From NCBI RefSeq assembly GCF_001428625.1, contig NZ_LMIE01000001.1, positions 327,204 through 391,203 of the forward strand: 64,000 nucleotides of DNA, in the 5' to 3' direction. This document shows, piece by piece, positions 19,516-27,858 of this stretch. The notes beneath the pieces are model-generated. The model did no database searches, was not told the DNA's origin, and saw only the letters and a list, made by a program, of their open reading frames with translations. The DNA is from Hydrogenophaga sp. Root209. Lineage in GTDB: Bacteria; Pseudomonadota; Gammaproteobacteria; Burkholderiales; Burkholderiaceae_C. Each line of letters starts with the position of its first letter. The stretch's first letter is position 1. A program made the translations under genes and the position numbers.

Positions 19516-20976
19516 ATGAACACCAATGCCCTGTGGGATTCGCTGCAAAACAACCTGGGCACCCACATTCCGCAGTTGCTCGGCGCGTTGGCCATCTTCA
19601 TCCTGGGCTGGCTGATCGCGGTGGTCGTGCGGGCGGCCACACGCAAGAGCCTGGGCTTCATCGGCGTCAACCACCGCTTCGGCAAGCTCACCGGCACGGG
19701 CGTGGACATCGAGGGCGCCGTGGCACTCGGCCTGTTCTGGGTGGTGATCCTGCTCACGCTCATGGCGGTGTTCAACTCGCTGGACCTGGCCATCGTCTCC
19801 GGTCCGTTCTCGGCTTTCGCCACGCAACTGTTTGAATACGCACCGCGCCTGCTCGGCGGCCTGGTGCTGGCGCTGGTGGGCTGGCTGGTGGCCAGCGTGG
19901 TGCGAGCCCTCACGCAGAAACTGCTGGACAAGACCACGCTGGACGACAAGCTCTCGCAACACGCCGACATGGCGCCCATGAGCGAAGGCCTGGCAGGCGC
20001 GTTGTTCTGGCTGGTGATCCTGCTGTTCGTGCCGGCCATTCTGGGCGCGCTGCAGCTCGAAGGCCTGCTGGATCCCCTGCGCAACATGGTGACCAAGACC
20101 TTGGACATGCTGCCCAACGTCGTGGCGGCCTTCGTGATCGGCAGCGTGGGCTGGATCGTGGCCACCGTGCTGCGCAAGCTCAGCACGCACCTCAGCCGAA
20201 CGGCGGGCATCGACAAGCTGGGCGCCCGCGCAGGCCTGGTCGAGACCGTTCGCGTGTCCAGCGCGATCGGCATGCTGGTCTTCATCGCGGTGTTCCTGCC
20301 CTCGCTCATCGCCGCGCTGGACGCCCTGAAAATCGAAGCCATTTCGCGCCCAGCGACCGACATGCTGGGCACCCTGATGCAGGCCGTGCCCAACATCATC
20401 GGCGCAGGCCTGATCCTGGTGATCACCTGGCTGGTCGCCAGCTTTGCCAGCCAGTTGCTGGCCAGCCTGCTGGCCACGCTGGGCTTTGACACCTTGCCTG
20501 CACGCGTTGGGCTGGCCCACGCGTTCGAGAAGACCAGCGCCTCCCGGGTGGTCGGGCGCGTGGTGCTGTTTTTTGCCATGCTGTTCGCCACGGTGGAGGC
20601 GGCCGCGCAACTGGGCTTCGCCCAGGTCAGCGACCTCGTGACCAGCTTCATCCGCTTCGGCGGTGACATCCTGCTGGGTTCGGCCATCCTGGTGATCGGC
20701 TTCTGGCTGGCCAACCTGGCCCATGACGCCATCGACCGCGCCAGCGGCGCGCGCACCCAGGGGCTCGCACGCATCGGCCGCTACGCCATCCTGGCGTTGG
20801 TGATCGCGATGGGCCTGCGCGCCATGGGGATCGCCGACGACATCGTCCACCTCGCCTTCGGTCTCACGCTGGGCGCGGTGGCGGTGGCGGTGGCGCTGTC
20901 GTTCGGTCTGGGCGGACGCGAGGCAGCTGGCAAACTGATGGACCACTGGCTCGCCCGTTTCCGCAAAGAGGACTGA
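19516..20976 (+). CDS. Multi-helix mechanosensitive-channel-like membrane protein
   Basis: The 486-residue inner-membrane protein has about 12 hydrophobic segments built from repeats of a pattern PxLLGALxxxxxGW (IPQLLGALAIFILGWLIA, APRLLGGLVLALVGWLVA, LPNVVAAFVIGSVGWIVA, VPNIIGAGLILVITWLVA), the conserved TM-helix repeat found in some MscS-superfamily annotations. The C-terminal soluble beta domain of true MscS is not visible, so gating by membrane tension is not established. AGAGGA lies upstream of the ATG. It ends directly before the thioesterase ATG (TGA-ATG), so the two are co-translated. Confidence 0.75.
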   Translation: MNTNALWDSLQNNLGTHIPQLLGALAIFILGWLIAVVVRAATRKSLGFIGVNHRFGKLTGTGVDIEGAVALGLFWVVILLTLMAVFNSLDLAIVSGPFSAFATQLFEYAPRLLGGLVLALVGWLVASVVRALTQKLLDKTTLDDKLSQHADMAPMSEGLAGALFWLVILLFVPAILGALQLEGLLDPLRNMVTKTLDMLPNVVAAFVIGSVGWIVATVLRKLSTHLSRTAGIDKLGARAGLVETVRVSSAIGMLVFIAVFLPSLIAALDALKIEAISRPATDMLGTLMQAVPNIIGAGLILVITWLVASFASQLLASLLATLGFDTLPARVGLAHAFEKTSASRVVGRVVLFFAMLFATVEAAAQLGFAQVSDLVTSFIRFGGDILLGSAILVIGFWLANLAHDAIDRASGARTQGLARIGRYAILALVIAMGLRAMGIADDIVHLAFGLTLGAVAVAVALSFGLGGREAAGKLMDHWLARFRKED

Positions 20977-21405
20977 ATGACCCATGCTCCGTCGCCCCCC
21001 ATCTCCGTTGAATCGCTGCAAGGCCTGCTGTCCGCGTGGTTTGCGCCCTGGATCCAGGCGCTGGGCTTGGAGGTCGAGTCGTTTGCCGACGGCGAAGTGA
21101 CGCTGCGTCTTCCGCAGAACGATCAACTCTCGCGCGTGGGCGGCATGCTGTGCGGCCAGGCCATGATGTCGGCCGCGGACACCGCCATGGTGCTGGCCAT
21201 CGTGACCCAGCTGGGGGATCAGCGCCCCATGACCACGGTGCAGCTCAACACCAGCTTTCTCAAACCGCTCTCCGGCCAGGACGCCCGCATCACCGCGCGT
21301 GTGATCCGGGCCGGCAAGAGCCTGGTGTTCGGTGAAATCGACATCGCTGGCGCCACCGACGGGCGCAGCGTGTGCCGCGCCAGCACCACCTACGCTTTGC
21401 TCTGA
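20977..21405 (+). CDS. PaaI/YdiI-like hotdog-fold thioesterase
   Basis: The 142-residue protein fits the hotdog thioesterase fold: the central segment GGMLCGQAMMSAADTAMVLA corresponds to the long hotdog helix, and TTVQLNTSFLKPLSGQDARITARVI to the following beta strands. The family hydrolyses acyl-CoA or aryl-CoA thioesters, usually as a tetramer. The ATG follows the preceding stop with no gap, so translation is coupled to the membrane protein gene. The acyl group is unknown. Confidence 0.85.
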   Translation: MTHAPSPPISVESLQGLLSAWFAPWIQALGLEVESFADGEVTLRLPQNDQLSRVGGMLCGQAMMSAADTAMVLAIVTQLGDQRPMTTVQLNTSFLKPLSGQDARITARVIRAGKSLVFGEIDIAGATDGRSVCRASTTYALL

Positions 21406-21455
21406 AGCGTCTGCCTTAAAATCGCTGGAGTTTTGAACCACCTTGCGGAGAGCCC

Positions 21456-21599
21456 ATGTCCCAGCACAACCACGACACCCCCAGCGACCAGCCCCAAGAC
21501 GTGGTGGAGTCCATCGTTCCCCTGATGCCCATCGTGCTGCCCATCGCCGGCGCCGTGCTGATGTTCCTGCTGGCCTTCATCGCCGTTTTCATGGCCTGA
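21456..21599 (+). CDS. Small single-pass membrane protein (47 residues)
   Basis: The ATG at 21456 has GGAGA upstream and opens a 47-residue frame ending at TGA 21597-21599. The first ~20 residues are polar (MSQHNHDTPSDQPQD) and the rest is one hydrophobic helix (MPIVLPIAGAVLMFLLAFIA). It lies 50 nt after the thioesterase gene and 19 nt before a strong terminator, which is what a real last gene of an operon would show. No function is known to me. A shadow of another gene is unlikely because nothing else is coded here. Confidence 0.7.
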   Translation: MSQHNHDTPSDQPQDVVESIVPLMPIVLPIAGAVLMFLLAFIAVFMA

Positions 21600-21618
21600 G
21601 CCAGCGTGCTCCGGTTGC

Positions 21619-21656
21619 ACGGCCGAACGCCCGCAGGGGCGTTCGGCCGTTTTGTT
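21619..21656 (+). terminator. Strong intrinsic terminator
   Basis: ACGGCCGAACGCCC (21619-21632) and GGGCGTTCGGCCGT (21637-21650) form a perfect 14-bp stem with loop GCAG, followed by TTTGTTT. It closes the membrane-protein/thioesterase/small-protein operon. Confidence 0.92.
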
Positions 21657-21660
21657 TGGC

Positions 21661-21965
21661 GGCGCGGGTCCTCTCCGCTGACTGTTTAATGCATCACGTT
21701 ATGCAGGTTTTGCATGTAACCGATTCGTAACCCGCCGCCCACTTTCATAAAATCGGGGCAAGGACGACACACGGACCGAGCCGCGGGCACACCAACCCGC
21801 CCCTTGTCCCTCTTGCTGCCGGGCGCCAACCGCTCCACAGCCACCAGCGCCGACCGCCCCTTTCAAGCACAGGGGACCCTGACAGCCGCCCAGCTGCACC
21901 TTCTGCAGCCCGCGGCTGTCGGCGTCTCTGGTGCGCACCGGTTATCAACTTCTGGAGCCTTTTCC
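21661..21965 (+). promoter_or_regulatory. Long pckG promoter/leader region with a nested hairpin
   Basis: No gene is seen in these ~300 nt. Near the left end ATGCA occurs twice and GCAT once within 21690-21715, an AT-rich patch likely to hold the promoter; TAAAAT at 21748-21753 is a possible -10. At 21881-21920, GACAGCCGC pairs with GCGGCTGTC (9 bp) around an inner 6-bp stem GCTGCA/TGCAGC with loop CCTTC. The hairpin ends 45 nt before the pckG ATG. GGAG precedes the ATG by 8 nt. The hairpin could affect pckG expression, but no known riboswitch class is recognised. Confidence 0.45.
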
Positions 21966-23822
21966 ATGAACTCTCCCGTGATGCAGGGCCTGACCCTCAA
22001 CACCCCGTCCTACGTAAAGAATGCCCGGCTGATCGCCTGGGTGGCCGACATGGCCGCCTTGTGCAAGCCCGACACCGTGGTCTGGTGCGATGGCAGCAAC
22101 GAGGAATACGCGCGCCTGTGCGAGCAGTTGGTGAGCGCCGGCACGATGAAGCGGCTCAACCCGATCAAACGCCCCAACAGCTTCTTGGCCTGCTCCGACC
22201 CGTCGGACGTGGCCCGCGTGGAAGACCGCACCTTCATCTGCAGCGAACTGCAGGAAGACGCCGGCCCGACCAACAACTGGATGGCACCGGCCGAGATGCG
22301 CGCCACCCTGCAACCGCTGTTTGATGGCTGTATGCGCGGGCGCACCATGTACGTGGTGCCGTTCAGCATGGGCCCGCTGGGCAGCCCGATCGCCCACATC
22401 GGCATCGAGCTCACCGACAGCGCCTATGTGGCCGTCAACATGAAGCTCATGACCCGCATGGGCAAGCCCGTGTTCGACGTGCTCGGCACCGACGGCGAAT
22501 TCGTGCCCTGCGTGCACACCGTGGGCGCGCCACTGGAAGCGGGCAAAACCGACCAGACCGGCTGGCCGTGCAACCCGACCACCAAGTACATCGTCCACTA
22601 CCCCGAGACGCGCGAGATCTGGAGCTACGGCTCGGGTTACGGCGGCAACGCGCTGCTGGGCAAGAAGTGCTTTGCGCTGCGCATCGCCTCCACCATGGGC
22701 AAGCAGCAGGGCTGGCTGGCCGAGCACATGCTCATCCTGGGCGTGACCAACCCCCAAGGGAAGAAGTACCACGTGGCCGCCGCCTTCCCCAGTGCCTGCG
22801 GCAAGACCAACTTCGCCATGCTGATCCCGCCCAAGGGCTTCGAGGGCTGGACCGTCACCACCATCGGTGACGACATCGCCTGGATCAAGCCGCACGCCGA
22901 TGGCCGCCTCTACGCGATCAACCCGGAAGCAGGCTATTTCGGTGTGGCCCCGGGCACCAACACCATGACCAACCCCAATTGCATGGCCAGCCTGGACCGC
23001 GACGTGATCTTCACCAACGTGGCCCTGACCGATGATGGCGACGTGTGGTGGGAGGGCATGAGCGACGCCCCCGCCCACGCCATCGACTGGCAAGGCAAGG
23101 ACTGGACGCCTCAGATGGCCAAGGAAACCGGCGCCAAGGCCGCCCATCCCAACGCCCGATTCACTGTGGCCGCCACCAACAACCCGGCGCTCGACCCGGC
23201 CTGGGACGATCCGGCCGGCGTGCCGATCGACGCCTTCATCTTTGGTGGCCGCCGCTCCACCACGGTTCCGCTGGTGACCGAGGCCCGCAACTGGACCGAA
23301 GGCGTGTACATGGCCGCCACCATGGGGTCGGAAACCACCGCCGCCGCCTTTGGCGCGCAGGGTGTTGTGCGCCGCGATCCGTTCGCGATGCTGCCGTTCA
23401 CCGGCTACAACATGAGCGACTATTTCCAGCACTGGCTGGACATGGGCAACCAGCTCACCAACCAGGGCGCCAAGCTGCCCGGCATCTTCTGCGTGAACTG
23501 GTTCCGCAAGGACGAGGCTGGCAAGTTTGTCTGGCCCGGTTTTGGCGAAAACATGCGCGTGCTCAATTGGATGATCGATCGCCTGGAAGGCCGCGGCCAG
23601 GGCACCGAGCACGCCTTCGGCGTGAGCCCGCGCTATGAAGACATCCACTGGGATGGCCTGAATTTCTCGGCCGACCAGTACAAGACCGTCACCCGCATCG
23701 ACAGCGCCGCCTGGATGAAGGAACTCGAACTGCACAGCGAGCTGTTCACCCAACTGGCGCACCACCTGCCACGGGAACTCGAGGAGACAAAAGCGAAGAT
23801 CGAGAAGCGCCTGGCCGCATGA
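21966..23822 (+). CDS. pckG: Phosphoenolpyruvate carboxykinase (GTP)
   Basis: The 618-residue enzyme interconverts oxaloacetate and phosphoenolpyruvate with GTP/GDP, the first committed step of gluconeogenesis from organic acids. Family hallmarks are visible: the kinase loop in FPSACGKTN near residue 275, the hypervariable segment [23 protein letters not shown] and the C-terminal [23 protein letters not shown]. The length matches the GTP-dependent class and not the ~540-residue ATP-dependent class. The ATG at 21966 has GGAG upstream; an in-frame upstream extension lacks family similarity. It is monocistronic, between two terminators. Confidence 0.96.
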   Translation: MNSPVMQGLTLNTPSYVKNARLIAWVADMAALCKPDTVVWCDGSNEEYARLCEQLVSAGTMKRLNPIKRPNSFLACSDPSDVARVEDRTFICSELQEDAGPTNNWMAPAEMRATLQPLFDGCMRGRTMYVVPFSMGPLGSPIAHIGIELTDSAYVAVNMKLMTRMGKPVFDVLGTDGEFVPCVHTVGAPLEAGKTDQTGWPCNPTTKYIVHYPETREIWSYGSGYGGNALLGKKCFALRIASTMGKQQGWLAEHMLILGVTNPQGKKYHVAAAFPSACGKTNFAMLIPPKGFEGWTVTTIGDDIAWIKPHADGRLYAINPEAGYFGVAPGTNTMTNPNCMASLDRDVIFTNVALTDDGDVWWEGMSDAPAHAIDWQGKDWTPQMAKETGAKAAHPNARFTVAATNNPALDPAWDDPAGVPIDAFIFGGRRSTTVPLVTEARNWTEGVYMAATMGSETTAAAFGAQGVVRRDPFAMLPFTGYNMSDYFQHWLDMGNQLTNQGAKLPGIFCVNWFRKDEAGKFVWPGFGENMRVLNWMIDRLEGRGQGTEHAFGVSPRYEDIHWDGLNFSADQYKTVTRIDSAAWMKELELHSELFTQLAHHLPRELEETKAKIEKRLAA

Positions 23823-23896
23823 GGCCACAGCCCCGACTGGGTGCGCTGCACGATCTGCGGCGCACCTGAAGCCTCCCGGGTCAAGAAGCCCGGGCG

Positions 23897-23928
23897 AAAA
23901 AAAAGCCACCGGACCCGGTGGCTTTTTT
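23897..23928. terminator. Bidirectional intrinsic terminator after pckG
   Basis: AAAAAAGCCACC and GGTGGCTTTTTT form a 12-bp stem around the 6-nt loop GGACCC, with A and T runs at either end. It lies between pckG and the converging hypothetical gene and can stop transcription from both sides. Confidence 0.92.
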
Positions 23929-23957
23929 GTGGGCGCGAGCCCGGGGCGCGTTGGCGC

Positions 23958-24503
23958 TCAGAGGTAGCGATTGTGCAGGTGGCGTGCAGCGCGTGCTTGG
24001 CCCAGACGTTCCCAGTACGACCCCGCGGGCGCTGCGGCTTCAGCCCGCACGGGCAGACCCAGCGGTGCCAGTGCAGCATCGAACGTTTCGACAGGCTCAT
24101 CCAGCTCGGCGCGGTTGCGGGCCAGGGTCAGCTCGCTCATCAGGCGGGGGTCGAGGCGGGCCATTTCCCACAGGCGGGTTTCCGCACGGGCTTCGGCCAT
24201 CGACTGCGACCAGCTGTCGAGCAGCACGATGCCGCGGCGAGCAAGGCGGCGGGCCGAGTCGGCAAACAACGCCATGCCGGCAAACACGACCACCCACAGG
24301 AACACCCAGGCGAGCAAGAGATGGCCATCGGCCCAGGTGCTGACCACGCGATCGGCCAGGATGACCATGGCGGCGACCACGGCGGCCAGCAACAGGGCAG
24401 CCAGGCTGCGCGAGCTGTCGGTGTGGCGAGGGGCCTGCCTGGCCGACGGTGCGCGGCCGAGGCCCAGTGAAACGGAAGAAGGGGTGGATGCGAGGGTGCT
24501 CAT
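23958..24503 (-). CDS. Hypothetical membrane protein with two transmembrane helices
   Basis: The 181-residue protein has a ~32-residue polar N terminus, two adjacent hydrophobic helices (LAALLLAAVVAAMVILA and LLLAWVFLWVVVFAGMALF) and a ~100-residue cytoplasmic tail rich in charged helices (WSQSMAEARAETRLWEMARLD). The ATG at 24503 has AGGAG 6 nt upstream. It shares a 100-bp AT-rich region with the divergent LysR gene and is a candidate target of it. I do not recognise a function. Confidence 0.75.
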   Translation of the reverse strand: MSTLASTPSSVSLGLGRAPSARQAPRHTDSSRSLAALLLAAVVAAMVILADRVVSTWADGHLLLAWVFLWVVVFAGMALFADSARRLARRGIVLLDSWSQSMAEARAETRLWEMARLDPRLMSELTLARNRAELDEPVETFDAALAPLGLPVRAEAAAPAGSYWERLGQARAARHLHNRYL

Positions 24504-24542
24504 GGCGAACTCCTAAGGAGGGGTAAATGTCTTTTGGACAAC

Positions 24543-24572
24543 GCAATACTAGGGTTAACCCGCAGTTATTGC
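24543..24572. promoter_or_regulatory. Nested palindromes in a divergent LysR promoter region
   Basis: GCAATA (24543-24548) and TATTGC (24567-24572) form an inverted repeat flanking the perfect 10-bp palindrome GGGTTAACCC (24552-24561). The site is in the AT-rich gap between the two-helix membrane protein gene and the LysR gene, where a LysR operator is expected. Binding by the adjacent regulator is inference. Confidence 0.45.
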
Positions 24573-24603
24573 CAATTTATCTTTGTGATGCTTTACATTC
24601 ATC

Positions 24604-25617
24604 ATGGTGATGAATAGCCTGAACTTCCGCACCCTCGATCTGAACCTGCTTCGGGTGTTCGACGAGGTGATGACCGAGCGCAACCTCACCCGCGCAGCGC
24701 ACAACCTGGCCATGACGCAGCCCGCAGTGAGCAACGCGTTGCGGCGGTTGCGCGAGGTGGTGGGCGACGATCTGGTGCGCCGCTCCGGCTACGGCGTGGA
24801 ACCCACGCCGCTGGCGCTGAGCCTGTGGCCGTCGGTGCGAGACGCCCTGCACTTGCTGCGCGAATCCCTGGCGCCGGGCACCTTCGACCCTGTGAGTGCG
24901 CACAACGCATTCGTGCTGGCCATGGCCGATGCCACGGCGGCCAAGCTGGTGCCCGGCCTCATGGACATCTTCGAGACCGAAGCCCCCGGGGTGAACCTGC
25001 GGGTCGTGCCGTTGACCACCCGCGACCCACGCGATCTGCTGGAAAACGGCTCGGCCGATCTGGCTATCGGGCATTTTCCGGGCGCGCTGGCTGAGCTCGG
25101 AGCCCTGCATCTGCAGGAGAACAACCCGCAGTTCCTGCACCAGCGCCTGTACGACGGCGAGTACGTGGTGGTGATGCGCAAGGGCCACCCCCTGGCCGGA
25201 CAGCCGTTGAGCCTGGACGCCTACTGCAACGCGCGCCACCTGCTGGTGAGTTTCTCGGGGCGCCCTTTCGGCTTCGTGGATGAATCCCTGGCCGCGCTCT
25301 CCCGCCAGCGGCGCGTGGTGCTCACGGTCAACCAGTTCTTCACGGCCGGGCGCGTGGTGGCCACCACCGATTTGCTCACGGTGCTGCCGCGGCACTTTGT
25401 CGGCGCCACCGGCATCGAGCACGAGCTCGCCCTGGTCGACCTGCCCTTGCAGGTGCCGGCCGTGCATGTGGACGCGCTGTGGCACCGACAGGCCACCCAC
25501 AACAGCGCGCATCGCTGGCTGCGGCAAGCGGTTGAGCGGGCGTCTGCGGTCGGCTTCCGCAATGTCAAGGCAGTGCCGGAGCACACGGGGACGCGCAAGG
25601 TCAAAAATGGGGGTTGA
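24604..25617 (+). CDS. LysR-family transcriptional regulator
   Basis: The 337-residue regulator has the helix-turn-helix at residues 10-65 (LDLNLLRVFDEVMTERNLTRAAHNLAMTQPAVSNALRRLRE) and a full effector domain. The LDLNLLRVFDEV start is typical of the NodD/NahR-like branch. ATG 24604 and ATG 24610 are both possible; neither has a clear Shine-Dalgarno sequence. A ~35-residue basic tail extends past the usual end. It is divergent from the small membrane protein gene, and the metallophosphoesterase gene follows after 24 nt. Confidence 0.88.
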   Translation: MVMNSLNFRTLDLNLLRVFDEVMTERNLTRAAHNLAMTQPAVSNALRRLREVVGDDLVRRSGYGVEPTPLALSLWPSVRDALHLLRESLAPGTFDPVSAHNAFVLAMADATAAKLVPGLMDIFETEAPGVNLRVVPLTTRDPRDLLENGSADLAIGHFPGALAELGALHLQENNPQFLHQRLYDGEYVVVMRKGHPLAGQPLSLDAYCNARHLLVSFSGRPFGFVDESLAALSRQRRVVLTVNQFFTAGRVVATTDLLTVLPRHFVGATGIEHELALVDLPLQVPAVHVDALWHRQATHNSAHRWLRQAVERASAVGFRNVKAVPEHTGTRKVKNGG

Positions 25618-25641
25618 CGGTCTCTGGCCGACAATGACCGC

Positions 25642-26562
25642 ATGAACATCCAGTTGCTCAGCGACCTGCACCTCGAAGCCAACCCCGCCTTTGAGCCGGT
25701 GCCCGCGGGAGACGCCGATCTGCTCGTGCTGGCCGGCGACATCGGCTCATACCAGGTGCGGCGCGATGGCAGCGTGATGGGCGAGCCGGACTGGGGTCTG
25801 CAGCGCTTTTCTCCCCTGCCCCAATACGCGGGCTGGCCCGCGCCGGTGGTGTACGTGCCCGGCAACCACGAGTACGACGCGCTGGACCTGGACAAGGCGC
25901 ATGCCGAACTGCGCAAGGTCTGTGACCGGCTAGGCATCCAGTGGCTGGAGCGTGAAACCCTGCAGATGCAGGGCGTGCGCCTGATCGGCACCACGCTCTG
26001 GAGCGACTACGACGCACTGGGTGACCATGCCCCGACTCCGACGCCCGCTCGACACGGCCGGGCCGCTGCGGTGCCACCGAAGCGGGCGCCCGATCCGCTG
26101 ACCCACCGTCTCCAGCAGCGCGAAAAGGCCTTCCGTGCCGCCAACCACTACCTGGTGAAGATGGGGGGCCAACGTCATGGCCGCCTGTTCGACGCCGAGG
26201 CGATGCGTGCGCTGGGGCTGGACTGTCAGGCCTGGCTGCGCGATGCGCTGGCCCAGCCGTTCGACGGCCCGACAGTGGTCATCACCCACTTCGCACCCAC
26301 GCTGCACAGCATGGACCCGCGCTACGGCAGAAGCCCCGGCACGGCGGGCTTCTGCAACGGCCTGGACGAACTGCTGCCGCTGGCCGACTTGTGGCTGCAC
26401 GGCCACCTGCATTGCCCGACCGATGTGCAGGTGGGGCGTTGTCGCATCGTGGCCAACCCGCTGGGCTACCAAGACAAGAACGAACAGGCCGGCTTCATCC
26501 CCGCGTTCTGCATCCGCGTGAGCGCGAGCGCAGCGCCGCACAGCCAGGTGCAGGCTGTTTGA
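25642..26562 (+). CDS. Calcineurin-like metallophosphoesterase
   Basis: The 306-residue protein contains the five metal-binding motifs of the family in order: SDLH at residues 7-10, AGDIGS (about 31), GNHEY (about 74), VITHFAPT (about 214) and GHLH (about 255). These bind the dinuclear metal centre that hydrolyses phosphoesters. A proline/arginine-rich insert around residues 130-155 is not part of the core. It may be co-transcribed with the LysR gene just upstream. The substrate is unknown. Confidence 0.87.
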   Translation: MNIQLLSDLHLEANPAFEPVPAGDADLLVLAGDIGSYQVRRDGSVMGEPDWGLQRFSPLPQYAGWPAPVVYVPGNHEYDALDLDKAHAELRKVCDRLGIQWLERETLQMQGVRLIGTTLWSDYDALGDHAPTPTPARHGRAAAVPPKRAPDPLTHRLQQREKAFRAANHYLVKMGGQRHGRLFDAEAMRALGLDCQAWLRDALAQPFDGPTVVITHFAPTLHSMDPRYGRSPGTAGFCNGLDELLPLADLWLHGHLHCPTDVQVGRCRIVANPLGYQDKNEQAGFIPAFCIRVSASAAPHSQVQAV

Positions 26563-26635
26563 GGCAGCGCAAATCGCAGCCCTGCGAAAACCCTACACTC
26601 GCTCATTCACACCCTGACCCAACAAGGAGAACCTC

Positions 26636-27058
26636 ATGAAGATCCTGCTCGCAGTCGACGGCAGCGCGTACACCAAAAAGATGCTGGCCTACCTGGCGAC
26701 CCACGACGAGATGTTCGGCAGCAGCAACGCGGTGACCCTCATCACGGTGCAAGCCCCGCTGCCTCCACGGGCGCGCGCTGCGGTCGGCGCCGAAGTGGCC
26801 AACGGTTACTACGCCGATGAAGCCGCCAAGATCACCGCACCGGTGGTGAAATTCCTCAAGCGCCATGGCATGGACGCCACCGTCGTGGCGAAGGTGGGGT
26901 CCCCTGGCGAAGTCATCGCCAAGACCGCTGACAGCGGCAAGTTCGACCTGCTGGTGATGGGCTCACACGGCCACAGCGCACTGGGCAATCTGGTGATGGG
27001 CTCGGTGGCCACCAATGTGCTGGCCCATTGCGGCGTGCCGGTGCTGTTGGTTCGCTGA
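26636..27058 (+). CDS. Universal stress protein family (UspA-like)
   Basis: A 140-residue single-domain UspA fold: KILLAVDGSAYTKKML at the N terminus and the nucleotide-binding motif GSHGHSALGNLVMGSVATNVL near residues 105-125, matching the G-2x-G-9x-G-S/T ATP-binding type. AAGGAG lies 7 nt before the ATG. It stands alone with a strong terminator 19 nt after the stop. Such proteins accumulate under growth arrest and stress; the exact role is unknown. Confidence 0.92.
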   Translation: MKILLAVDGSAYTKKMLAYLATHDEMFGSSNAVTLITVQAPLPPRARAAVGAEVANGYYADEAAKITAPVVKFLKRHGMDATVVAKVGSPGEVIAKTADSGKFDLLVMGSHGHSALGNLVMGSVATNVLAHCGVPVLLVR

Positions 27059-27076
27059 CCTCACCTGTGCTCCATG

Positions 27077-27105
27077 AAAAAGGCCGCAGATGCGGCCTTT
27101 TTTTT
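27077..27105. terminator. Bidirectional intrinsic terminator
   Basis: AAAAAGGCCGC (27077-27087) and GCGGCCTTTTT (27092-27102) form an 11-bp stem with loop AGAT and a long T-run. It lies between the universal stress protein gene and the converging TetR gene and can serve both. Confidence 0.92.
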
Positions 27106-27124
27106 GTTGGCGAATGGATCGAAA

Positions 27125-27769
27125 TCAGCGCGACTTCAGTCCGTCGAAGCAGGTGCTGAGCACCATCTCGATGATCTCTTCATTGCTGTGTTGCCCCGAA
27201 CCCTTGAGAAAGCCCAGCACCGGATCGCAAGCCCGTGCGTACAGCGTGTAGAGCACCGCGATGGCGGGCAAGTTGCTGTTCAGGCTGCCGTCGGCCTGGG
27301 CCTGGGTGATCCAGCCACCCAGGCGCTCGCTCACGTCCATGAGGCCGTCCACATAGGCCTTGTTGTTTGTCAGGGAGGCACGCAGGCTGGAGTTGGCGCT
27401 GGGCAATGAAGGCATTTCACCAGCGAGCTGCACCTCCATCGTCCAGCGGGCCACGGCCCGGAGCTGTTCGATCGGCTGGCTGCCGGGGCGGCCCTCAAGG
27501 CTGTCGAGGAATGCTCGCGCACGGTCCATGACCCGCACCATGGCAGCAGCGGCCAGATCTTCCTTGCTGGGAAAGTGCTTGTAGAGACTGGCCTTGGCGA
27601 TGCCGACTTCGGCTGCCACCTCGTCCACCGTCATGGCATCAAACCCCTTTTCAGCCAGCAGGCGGTTCACCGCCGAGACGATGGCGTCTTCCCGGACCAG
27701 ATGCATCTGCTGGCGAAAGCTGCGTTTTTGAGGGGCTTCGGGAGGTGATTTGTGAACTGCGCTGGTCAT
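27125..27769 (-). CDS. TetR/AcrR-family transcriptional regulator
   Basis: The 214-residue repressor has the TetR helix-turn-helix in residues 28-75 (REDAIVSAVNRLLAEKGFDAMTVDEVAAEVGIAKASLYKHFPSKEDL) followed by a variable all-helical ligand domain. The ATG at 27769 is preferred over an upstream start because residues 1-25 are already a non-conserved basic leader. It converges on the stress protein gene. The next gene upstream (argP) runs in the same direction, 89 nt before this start. The target and ligand cannot be read from the sequence. Confidence 0.88.
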   Translation of the reverse strand: MTSAVHKSPPEAPQKRSFRQQMHLVREDAIVSAVNRLLAEKGFDAMTVDEVAAEVGIAKASLYKHFPSKEDLAAAAMVRVMDRARAFLDSLEGRPGSQPIEQLRAVARWTMEVQLAGEMPSLPSANSSLRASLTNNKAYVDGLMDVSERLGGWITQAQADGSLNSNLPAIAVLYTLYARACDPVLGFLKGSGQHSNEEIIEMVLSTCFDGLKSR

Positions 27770-27858
27770 GGAAAACCTTTGGATGGCCCTGGAATTTTGC
27801 TTCACTTTGACGAATCCGTCGATATCACTACCGAAAAGTAGTGTTTAAGACCCGTCAG

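Noticed and set aside
18117-20774. Long minus-strand open frame opposite ilvA and the multi-helix membrane protein gene
   Set aside because: High GC leaves long shadow frames. The plus-strand genes have clear families and start signals; this frame gives a low-complexity translation with no recognised motif.
24080-24110. A 13-nt match (TTCGACAGGCTCA) to the palindromic repeat inside the two-helix membrane protein gene
   Set aside because: Only one arm is present, without a partner arm. It could be a remnant, but chance similarity in a GC-rich coding region cannot be excluded.
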